Origin: Firm-13 sp964579245
GTDB taxonomy: Bacteria > Bacillota > Clostridia > Saccharofermentanales > Saccharofermentanaceae
Length of the DNA stretch: 19,198 nt
Direction: 5' to 3'
Assembly: GCA_964579245.1 (NCBI GenBank)
Contig: CAZOFY010000042.1
Coordinates: forward strand, 1-19,198
Of the stretch, positions 12,490 through 18,881 are shown piece after piece. Every line of letters begins with the position of its first letter. The first letter of the stretch is position 1. The position numbers and the translations under genes are program-made. The notes below the pieces were generated by a model that was given only the letters and a program-made list of their open reading frames with translations, made no database searches and was not told where the DNA came from.

Positions 12490-14874
12490 TCAAATTTGAG
12501 TCGGTTCAATCTTCCAGATCTCTTTCGCATAGTCGGAAATGGTGCGGTCAGAAGAAAACCGACCCGATCCGCAAATGTTCATCCAGCATTTTCTCGCCCA
12601 GGCAAGGCGGTCTTCATAGTCGTGGTAGACCCGGTCGCGACATTCCCGATAATCGGCAAAGTCACCCAGAACATAGAATACATCGGCAGGTTGCCAGTTC
12701 GAGCCGGCGGTCATAGCGTTGTAAAGATCCCGGAACATCCCGGTCCCGCCGTCATCGAAGGATCCGTCGATCAGCCGGTCCAGTACCTTCTTCAGACCAG
12801 GTATGTTCTCGTACTGCCAGCGTGGGTTATAAAAACCTCTCGTGGATTCCATATCCTCGACACGACATCCGAAAATGTAAATATTGTCATCACCCACGGC
12901 TTCCGCAATTTCAACATTCGCACCGTCGTAAGTTCCCAAGGTTACGGCACCATTCATCATGAATTTCATGTTGCCGGTTCCCGACGCTTCCAGTCCGGCT
13001 GTCGATATCTGTTCGGATACGTCCGCGGCAGGAAACATTCGTTCTCCGTTACTGACATTATAGTTTTCAATAAATACAACCTTCAGCTTTCCGTGGATGT
13101 CCGGATCATGATTGATCATTCGGGCAGCTTCGTTGATAAACTTTATAATCGCCTTGGCGCGGAAGTATCCCGGCGCGGCCTTCGCGCCGAATATGACGGT
13201 GATATTCGGGAATGTAAGTGTCGGGTCTTCTTTCAAACGATCATAAAGATTGATTACGTATAAAATATTCAGCAACTGACGCTTATACTCATGTAAACGC
13301 TTGATCTGGATATCATAAATCGAGTCCGGATCCAGAATGACGCCTTCTTTTTGCTCGACGAAATGAGCAAGCTTATCCTTGTTGTCCCGTTTGACATCCA
13401 GAAACCGGCGCATGATGTTGTCGTCATCGGCAAACTTCTTCAGTTCCTCGAGCTGATCGAGGTCACGGACCCATTCATCACTCTTAAGGAGCTCTGTTAT
13501 CAGCGCAGAAAGTTCAGGATTGCAGGAACGAAGCCAGCGTCTTGGTGTCACTCCGTTCGTCTTATTCGAAAATTTCTCCGGCCACAAGGCATACCAGTCC
13601 TTGAGCGTGTCCTTCTTTAATATCGCCGTGTGCAAGGCTGCGACACCGTTGACCGCACGGGAGGCGTATATTGACAGCCATGCCATCCGGACACGTCCGT
13701 CGCCAAGAGGCGCCATCTCGTCGATCTTATGAATCGGAATTTTCCTGTTCGAAAGCTCGTTGCGGAATTGAAGATTGATTCCGTCGATGATTTGATATAT
13801 TCGCGGGAACAGATACTGGAATATACCGATGTCCCATTTCTCGAGAGCCTCTGCCATTACGGTATGATTGGTATAAGCGAATACGCCGGTGACGATCTGC
13901 CATGCCTTCATCCATTCCATGCCATTGTCATCAATGAGTATCCGCATAAGCTCCGGAATTCCGATAGCCGGGTGCGTATCGTTGATTTGGACCGAATTCA
14001 GCTCGGCAAACCTGGACATATCATTACCATTCACCGCTTTATACCGGCGGACGATGTCCTGAAGAGAGGCTGACACAAAGAAGTATTGCTGGCGTACTCG
14101 CAAGACCTTGCCGTCATAGGACGTATCATTCGGATACAGGACACGCCAAATATCATTCACGCGGTTTCTCTCGATCACAGCATCGTCAAAACGCTGAGAA
14201 TTAAAGAGATTGAAGTCAAACTCCTGCGCCGGTTCAGGCTTCCAGAGTCGCAAGCGATTTACATTGGAGGTACCGTAACCTGTGATCGGCATATCGTAGG
14301 GTACAGCCCATACATCGAAATCCTGATAATGGACCTTCATACGTTCTTCTTCACGACGTACGACGAAAGGATAACCGCTTTCCATCCAGCTGTCTGGTAC
14401 TTCCTTCTGAAATCCTTCGGTGAATATCTGCCGGAATAGTCCATACCTGTATAGGATTCCATAGCCGGTTACCGGCAGATTCATTGTCGCGCATGAGTCC
14501 AGAAAACAGGCCGCTAAGCGTCCCAAGCCTCCATTACCAAGGCCAGGATCCTTCTCCTGCTCTAACAACTCGGTAAGATCGACGCCGAAGGACGCAACCG
14601 CCTCCTTGGCTTCCTCGTACAGGCCAAGATTGACCAGATTATTCAGCATGGATCTGCCGACCAGAAATTCGGCAGAAAAATAGTGCGTCTGACGTACTGT
14701 GTCGTAACGATCGCGAGTATCCTCCCAATCATCGGCTATCAGTTCAACAAGTGTATGTGAAAGTGCTGTCCAATAATCCCATAGGGTGCCGCGTTCTGCG
14801 GATTTGCCCGCATCGGCGCGGACGTAGGCAGCTATTTTCTCCTTTAAAAGGTCTGCATTTATCGGTTGGTTCAT
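12490..14874 (-). CDS. glgP: Glycogen/starch/alpha-glucan phosphorylase
   Basis: Cytoplasmic pyridoxal-phosphate enzyme of 794 residues that releases glucose 1-phosphate from glycogen or maltodextrin. Signature stretches: FSAEFLVGRSMLNNL, DPGLGNGGLGRLAACFLDS, NDTHPAIGIPELMR, KTNGVTPRRW, IKRLHEYKRQLLN, GAKAAPGYFRAK, and the cofactor site EASGTGNMKFMMNG with PLP lysine K637. Length and motifs are those of a normal active enzyme. The ATG at 14874 has no Shine-Dalgarno sequence in the 12 bases before it. Instead an AAGGAG lies further up, separated by a strong hairpin, and a 20-codon mini-ORF overlaps the start by ATGA. A good promoter is at 14948-14976. It is monocistronic, with its own terminator; no other glycogen genes are nearby. 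Confidence 0.96.
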   Translation of the reverse strand: MNQPINADLLKEKIAAYVRADAGKSAERGTLWDYWTALSHTLVELIADDWEDTRDRYDTVRQTHYFSAEFLVGRSMLNNLVNLGLYEEAKEAVASFGVDLTELLEQEKDPGLGNGGLGRLAACFLDSCATMNLPVTGYGILYRYGLFRQIFTEGFQKEVPDSWMESGYPFVVRREEERMKVHYQDFDVWAVPYDMPITGYGTSNVNRLRLWKPEPAQEFDFNLFNSQRFDDAVIERNRVNDIWRVLYPNDTSYDGKVLRVRQQYFFVSASLQDIVRRYKAVNGNDMSRFAELNSVQINDTHPAIGIPELMRILIDDNGMEWMKAWQIVTGVFAYTNHTVMAEALEKWDIGIFQYLFPRIYQIIDGINLQFRNELSNRKIPIHKIDEMAPLGDGRVRMAWLSIYASRAVNGVAALHTAILKKDTLKDWYALWPEKFSNKTNGVTPRRWLRSCNPELSALITELLKSDEWVRDLDQLEELKKFADDDNIMRRFLDVKRDNKDKLAHFVEQKEGVILDPDSIYDIQIKRLHEYKRQLLNILYVINLYDRLKEDPTLTFPNITVIFGAKAAPGYFRAKAIIKFINEAARMINHDPDIHGKLKVVFIENYNVSNGERMFPAADVSEQISTAGLEASGTGNMKFMMNGAVTLGTYDGANVEIAEAVGDDNIYIFGCRVEDMESTRGFYNPRWQYENIPGLKKVLDRLIDGSFDDGGTGMFRDLYNAMTAGSNWQPADVFYVLGDFADYRECRDRVYHDYEDRLAWARKCWMNICGSGRFSSDRTISDYAKEIWKIEPTQI

Positions 14875-14933
14875 ACTATGTTCGGCAAAGCGCTGTCAAG
14901 AAGTCTGAGCGCTTCGCCGCTCTCCTTCATCAT
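14871..14933 (-). CDS. Possible 20-residue leader peptide overlapping the glgP start
   Basis: From ATG 14933 a 20-codon frame (MMKESGEALRLLDSALPNIV) runs to a TGA at 14873-14871 that overlaps the glgP ATG in an ATGA arrangement. It begins only about 8 bases after the predicted transcription start and has no good ribosome site, so it may be untranslated. If translated, it would couple ribosomes to glgP, which otherwise lacks a nearby Shine-Dalgarno sequence. The hairpin described at 14884-14918 is inside this frame. Confidence 0.28.
   Translation of the reverse strand: MMKESGEALRLLDSALPNIV
14884..14918 (-). promoter_or_regulatory. Hairpin in the glgP leader between an SD sequence and the start codon
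   Basis: Arms GGCAAAGCGCT (14884-14894) and AGCGCTTCGCC (14908-14918) pair over 11 positions with one A-C mismatch (G-T wobble in the minus-strand RNA), around a 13-base loop. On the glgP transcript the order is AAGGAG (14927-14922), 3 bases, hairpin, 9 bases, ATG. Folding would bring the SD to about 12 bases from the start codon. As DNA, the symmetric AAGCGCT / AGCGCTT half-sites could also be an operator. Confidence 0.55.
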
Positions 14934-14947
14934 AATTTTTCCACTAA

Positions 14948-14976
14948 ATTGTATCAGTCAAATTCATGGCGGTCAA
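14948..14976 (-). promoter_or_regulatory. Promoter of glgP
   Basis: Read on the minus strand: TTGACC (14976-14971), a 17-base spacer, then TACAAT (14953-14948). Both boxes are 5 of 6 to the sigma-A consensus with ideal spacing. The predicted start of transcription is near 14941, about 67 bases before the glgP ATG. Confidence 0.68.
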
Positions 14977-15001
14977 ATCATTCGGATCATAAACGTTGAT
15001 A

Positions 15002-15019
15002 TCGCAAGACATTTTGCGA
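15002..15019. promoter_or_regulatory. Palindrome between glgP and the prepilin peptidase gene
   Basis: TCGCAA (15002-15007) and TTGCGA (15014-15019) form a perfect 6-bp inverted repeat around a 6-base spacer. It lies just upstream of the glgP -35 on one side and about 100 bases before the plus-strand gene on the other. It could be an operator; no regulator can be named. Confidence 0.3.
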
Positions 15020-15045
15020 ATCTGTCTTGATTACCAACACATCTC

Positions 15046-15074
15046 TTGCATCTGTTTTCTTGAAAAGGTATTCT
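15046..15074 (+). promoter_or_regulatory. Possible promoter of the prepilin peptidase gene
   Basis: TTGCAT at 15046-15051, a 17-base spacer and TATTCT at 15069-15074, about 30 bases upstream of the ATG at 15103. The spacing is good; the -35 is weak. Confidence 0.35.
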
Positions 15075-15102
15075 AGTATCAACTTGAGTCACGGAGGTCC
15101 GC

Positions 15103-15981
15103 ATGAACACGTTGTTCGTTTCCCTGATGCTGGCTGTCATCGGCGCTCTTTTAGCTATCCCGGTCCAATACACATTCTCTAGGATGCCGGAGGCTTGGCT
15201 TCAGGATTATGATTATGATCCGAAGTCGAAGGACTTTCGTCCGGCTATGCGTATGCGATTTTTCCCGCATACGGTTTGCGTGCTTGTTTTTTTATCGCTT
15301 GTCTTCTTCTTGGCCGCATATATGAACCCCTCCTATACAGAAAAAATGATGATATTTCATCTTGCCTTGGCGTTGCTACCCGCGATTCCGCTGACGATGG
15401 TCATTCTCTCTGACATGCTGAACCGGATTATTCCGGATCAGCTGACGATTGCCGCAGGAATTCTTTGCATTTTTGGTTTCATGGCCGATCTGACGGAAGG
15501 AAGCCTGTGGATCCCTCAGGGCTCTCCCTGGTATCTGTTTGTATTGAATCGTGTGCTCGGCGGAGTCATCGGGGCGCTGCTCCTGTGGGGCATCGGTTTT
15601 CTTGGTTCTATGTTCACGGGCCGTGAGTCCCTGGGCTTTGGCGATGTTAAATTGATTGGTGCCTGCGGATTGTTGAGCGGTGCCTATGGATTGGTTTTCG
15701 TGATCTTTATCTCTTTTGTCGTCGGCGGTATTGTCGCCGTTCCGCTTCTGGTCCGTAAAAGAATTCGGATCAGGAATGAGGAACTGCTCATTATCAAGAG
15801 CGATGATCCGGAGGCGACACGTCAAAAGCTGGAAGCAGAGCAGGATGCGATGCATTACGCCGATGATCCTGATTATATTGCTTTTGGTCCTTTTTTGGCA
15901 CTTGGAACCATTGTCTTTTTGATCCTGGAGACACAGTGCCATCAGTTCTTCGCGCAGATGTTTCTCGTATCAGGGATGTAA
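15103..15981 (+). CDS. A24-family prepilin peptidase-like membrane protease
   Basis: Polytopic membrane protein of 292 residues. The two aspartyl-protease sites of type IV prepilin peptidases are visible: D104 in SDMLNRIIPDQLT, and D181 in GFGDVKLIG (the G-x-G-D motif). IAFGPFLALG near the C-terminus is also typical. Family members cut the leader of type IV pilins or pseudopilins. The N-terminal methyltransferase domain with its C-x-x-C pairs is absent; instead there is a membrane segment and a 35-residue charged loop. A second charged loop (about 218-258) interrupts the usual C-terminal helices. The start at 15103 follows GGAGGT by 4 bases. It ends 7 bases before the CPBP gene, so the two are cotranscribed. 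No pilin genes are in the window. Confidence 0.88.
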   Translation: MNTLFVSLMLAVIGALLAIPVQYTFSRMPEAWLQDYDYDPKSKDFRPAMRMRFFPHTVCVLVFLSLVFFLAAYMNPSYTEKMMIFHLALALLPAIPLTMVILSDMLNRIIPDQLTIAAGILCIFGFMADLTEGSLWIPQGSPWYLFVLNRVLGGVIGALLLWGIGFLGSMFTGRESLGFGDVKLIGACGLLSGAYGLVFVIFISFVVGGIVAVPLLVRKRIRIRNEELLIIKSDDPEATRQKLEAEQDAMHYADDPDYIAFGPFLALGTIVFLILETQCHQFFAQMFLVSGM

Positions 15982-15988
15982 TAGAGTG

Positions 15989-17065
15989 ATGATGGATCAA
16001 AGTAATGAACTGAATCATGCACAGGCTCATGTTGCAGCATATGTGAATGACGAGAGCGAAGAGCTTCTGACAGACGAGAGTGTTTCTCTCAAGCCGGAGC
16101 GGAGCGGCTTCGCATTTTTCTCCCGGGAGCCTTCTATTGGACCGGCGTTTTCTGTTTCCGCGATCTTTTTACTTGCCTTCTATCTTCTCATGAAATATCT
16201 TCCCGATTCGAATTGGGCGGTTGATAAGACATCTCTCGTCGGATTTTCCACGGTCACCAGCCTTTTCTATCTCCTCGTCTTTCTGGTACCCGTTGTTCTT
16301 TTTGTCTATTATCAGCGCATAACGGATCATAAAATTCTCGGAACAAATCCGGGCATGGGGATCTTTCTTTTGTCGGCGCTGTCGGGCATACCTTTTGCCG
16401 TGCTGTTCTCGGCCATTCAGAACTTTTGGGTATACTTTCTTGTAACGAATGAAATAACGCTGCCTTCATCGCCGTTTCAATTTCAAACGGCAGACGCTTC
16501 TCCGGAAGCGCAGTCTTTACTGATTATTGTCTCCATTCTGATACCGATTTTTATGGAAGAGCTTCTTTTTCGAGGTTTTTTCTTTTCCGTTTGGCCGGAA
16601 AGGTCGTTTCCTGTTACAAAAATCATGATTTCAGCTGTTCTGTTCACGGCTTTTTCTCTTCGTCCCGAGTCTGTTGTAACAACGTTTCTTCTTGGTCTTT
16701 TACTCGGTTTTATTCGACAAAGCTCGGGAAATACACTTTGTTGTGTCCTGACTCGTTTGTCTGTTGTCGTCTCCATGCACTTGTTCTCAAGTTTTCTGCC
16801 CGTGCTGCAGCTTTCCGAGATCCGGGGAAAGGCAGAGTTTGACCGTATTTTTCTCTATACTTCTGTTGCTGCCTTTGTTATATGTTTTTTTGTCAGCATC
16901 CCGGTCATTTCACAGCTCTATGTGTCCGGCAGGGAGAACTTACGACTTCGAGACGAAGTCCTACCGGAGGACGATGTCCCATTTATCAAGGGACTCGACC
17001 CTCTTCCTTTCTTTATCGGCATTCTTCTCGTGTCCTGTACCTGGGTTCTTCTTTTAGGTATTTGA
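15989..17065 (+). CDS. CPBP/CAAX-protease-like membrane protein, motif 2 altered
   Basis: Polytopic membrane protein of 358 residues with about eight hydrophobic segments and a 50-residue charged cytoplasmic head. Motif 1 of the CPBP (CAAX protease / bacteriocin-processing) family is clear: EELLFRG with E190, E191 and R195. Motif 2, normally F-x-x-x-H, reads FTAFS (F219 to S223), so the histidine is replaced by serine. A later histidine is present in MHLFSS (H264), where family members usually have H-x-x-x-N or D. Proteolytic activity is therefore doubtful. The start is uncertain among GTG 15986, ATG 15989 and ATG 15992; ATG 15989 is used here, with no strong ribosome site. It starts 7 bases after the prepilin peptidase gene, so coupling is likely. 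Confidence 0.82.
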   Translation: MMDQSNELNHAQAHVAAYVNDESEELLTDESVSLKPERSGFAFFSREPSIGPAFSVSAIFLLAFYLLMKYLPDSNWAVDKTSLVGFSTVTSLFYLLVFLVPVVLFVYYQRITDHKILGTNPGMGIFLLSALSGIPFAVLFSAIQNFWVYFLVTNEITLPSSPFQFQTADASPEAQSLLIIVSILIPIFMEELLFRGFFFSVWPERSFPVTKIMISAVLFTAFSLRPESVVTTFLLGLLLGFIRQSSGNTLCCVLTRLSVVVSMHLFSSFLPVLQLSEIRGKAEFDRIFLYTSVAAFVICFFVSIPVISQLYVSGRENLRLRDEVLPEDDVPFIKGLDPLPFFIGILLVSCTWVLLLGI

Positions 17066-17102
17066 TTTAGGTTAAGTTAAGGTTATCCATCACTTATTGG
17101 GG

Positions 17103-17130
17103 TTTTTCGATATGTTTTTTCATGTATAAT
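17103..17130 (+). promoter_or_regulatory. Promoter of the AI-2E family permease gene
   Basis: A perfect TATAAT at 17125-17130 lies 36 bases before the start codon, preceded by TG. A clear -35 is missing; only a T-rich TTTTTC (17103-17108) with 16-base spacing is available. Confidence 0.4.
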
Positions 17131-17165
17131 AGTTTGGCATAGGACAACAGTCGTTGGGAGGATCT

Positions 17166-18452
17166 ATGGACGATCAACTACGCTTTCAGAAGGATAAATC
17201 AACCGTTATCTCTATTATCAAGTACCTTTTCTATATCGCCATTATTGCAGGAGTGCTGTTTGCTTCAAGCAAGGTCCTGGTCATTATTATGCCGTTTCTC
17301 ATCGGCTTTATCCTTGCCAAGGCATCGCGACAGATCTCCAATTCCATCATGAGACTTCGCTATCGACGCAGAGTCCGGTCGGAATCAATGAAATCCGGGA
17401 AAAGCGAAGAAGGCAGCAGTAAATCCGGAAAGAAGAGCTTCTTACATTCAAAGCTCTGGCTGTTTTTGTTCCCGCCGAATACGAAGAAGGCTATGTCGGT
17501 ACGCACGAAGCTCTCTGTAGGCATCTACATTTTTCTTCTGATTCTGGTAACAGTCTCCCTCGTTGTGTCCGTTTCTCTTCTTGCCGTCCAGGCAAAGAAC
17601 GTTGCGAATTCCGTACCGTATTGGATCCAGCAGATCAACAGTGAGGGATTTATTCGGGCAAGGGTGGTCGAGTTCTCCCAACAAAGCGGAGATTTCCTGT
17701 CCGACGATCAGGTGAATACCATCGCCACATACGTCGAAAGTAATATTCAGGGCTCTCAACTGACTGATCGTGTCGGACTAATGGTGAATTCTACTCTTAA
17801 CAGCATGTTATCGGTGATTGGGAATCTGCCGATGATTCTCTTTTACATTATTGTCATCATCATGTCCGGCTTCTATTTTCTGACAGACAGTCGCCTCGTT
17901 TTTGAGTTTCTGTCAAGAAATATCAAGAGCCGGTCCTTCCGGCACAAGTCCATTCTTCTGGTTGACCGTCTTTCCTCAACACTTTTCCGGGTTTTAGGCG
18001 GCTACATGCTACTTTTGATCATTACTTTTGTTGAATCTCTGATCATCCTGATGATTGCAGGTGTTGAATACGCCGTCATTTTTGCATTGATCACTGCCGT
18101 ACTCGATTTCATGCCGGTGCTTGGGGTCAGCGCGACGATGGTTCCTCTTATGATCTATCTTGCCTTGCAGGGCAATTATCTGGCTGTTGTCGTGATTATT
18201 ATCGGTATGGCCGTTATCACCGTTGTCAGACGTTTTCTTGAGCCCCCGATCCTTGGCAGCGCCATGCACATGCATCCAATGGCGACACTTTTCGCCATGA
18301 TTTTCGGTGTAGCAATCTGGGGTGCCATTGGTTTCCTCATGGGGCCTGTTGTCATGCTTGTCCTGATTGAGGCGGTTAAGGGATTCAACCTTGATAAGAA
18401 GATACGCGAGACAGTTGGCAGATTACTGAATAAAGTTTCCGACGAAGAGTGA
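17166..18452 (+). CDS. AI-2E family transporter (YtvI-like permease)
   Basis: Integral membrane protein of 428 residues of the AI-2E (UPF0118) family. The order is two close N-terminal helices (about 17-50), a long cytoplasmic basic loop (about 60-115), a helix (about 115-140), an extracellular segment, then the conserved core. The core holds the LFYIIVIIMSGFYFLTD helix, RVLGGYM, the paired helices around AVLDFMPVLG, and RRFLEPPILGSAMHMHPMATL, the strongest family hallmark. Members range from autoinducer or Na+/H+ transporters to the Bacillus sporulation protein YtvI; the substrate here is unknown. The serine/lysine-rich loop (SGKSEEGSSKSGKKS) is an insertion of low complexity. The start is ATG 17166, with GGGAGG at 17156-17161; the TTG at 17154 lies within that ribosome site region and is not used. 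Monocistronic. Confidence 0.9.
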   Translation: MDDQLRFQKDKSTVISIIKYLFYIAIIAGVLFASSKVLVIIMPFLIGFILAKASRQISNSIMRLRYRRRVRSESMKSGKSEEGSSKSGKKSFLHSKLWLFLFPPNTKKAMSVRTKLSVGIYIFLLILVTVSLVVSVSLLAVQAKNVANSVPYWIQQINSEGFIRARVVEFSQQSGDFLSDDQVNTIATYVESNIQGSQLTDRVGLMVNSTLNSMLSVIGNLPMILFYIIVIIMSGFYFLTDSRLVFEFLSRNIKSRSFRHKSILLVDRLSSTLFRVLGGYMLLLIITFVESLIILMIAGVEYAVIFALITAVLDFMPVLGVSATMVPLMIYLALQGNYLAVVVIIIGMAVITVVRRFLEPPILGSAMHMHPMATLFAMIFGVAIWGAIGFLMGPVVMLVLIEAVKGFNLDKKIRETVGRLLNKVSDEE

Positions 18453-18499
18453 TCTGTACATCATCCTCTCCGACTTTGTAAAGAACTGTTTATACAAAA

Positions 18500-18547
18500 A
18501 GGGGCTGTTGTAAAATGAACTTTCAAGTTCAGGATGCAGCAGCCTCT
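18500..18547. terminator. Long imperfect hairpin, possible bidirectional terminator
   Basis: Bases 18500-18522 pair with 18526-18547: 13 pairs (AGGGGCTGTTGTA with TGCAGCAGCCTCT, three wobbles), a 3-base mismatch, then TGAACT with AGTTCA. On the plus strand it lies 48 bases after the permease stop and is followed by GTTATTT. On the minus strand it is followed by TTTTTG, a better terminator tail. It could end transcription from both sides. Confidence 0.5.
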
Positions 18548-18582
18548 GTTATTTACCTGCGTCTAAAGGCGCTGGCTTATCA

Positions 18583-18730
18583 CATTCCTTCAATCACTTA
18601 CAGCAATTGCCGGTTTGGATTTGTGATCGCATCTCATTATTGCGTGATGAAATGCTGTAGCAACGGCCGGTTTGGGATTGCTAGCTGTAACTCCCTCTTG
18701 CGTGATGAAATACTGCAGCAACGGCCGGTT
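18583..18730. repeat. Short tandem repeat, period 57-58 bp
   Basis: TTGCGTGATGAAAT starts at 18640 and again at 18698; AGCAACGGCCGGTT occurs at 18659 and 18717, with a diverged copy (AGCAATTGCCGGTTTGG) at 18602. The spacings are 58, 58 and 57 bases. There are about two and a half units: one diverged (from 18583), one full (18640-18697) and one partial (18698-18730). The period is not a multiple of three, so it is not a coding repeat. Confidence 0.75.
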
Positions 18731-18881
18731 AACTTGTTCCTTTAATAGGCGTACTACTTGCTGGACCTTATAATGGTCTTCGTACTGTTTTGGCTCGTAA
18801 ACTGATATCTATCATTGTTATTTCATACGGATATAACAAAGTAATACATAATAAAAGCAGACAAAAGCATTCTCGTATGTT

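Noticed and set aside
12496..13263. Open plus-strand frame of 255 codons opposite glgP
   Set aside because: Fully antisense to the conserved C-terminal half of glycogen phosphorylase, with no family features.
18515..18745. Open plus-strand frame of 76 codons in the repeat region
   Set aside because: It begins inside the hairpin, has no ribosome site, and contains a tandem repeat of 57-58 bases whose phase changes between units.
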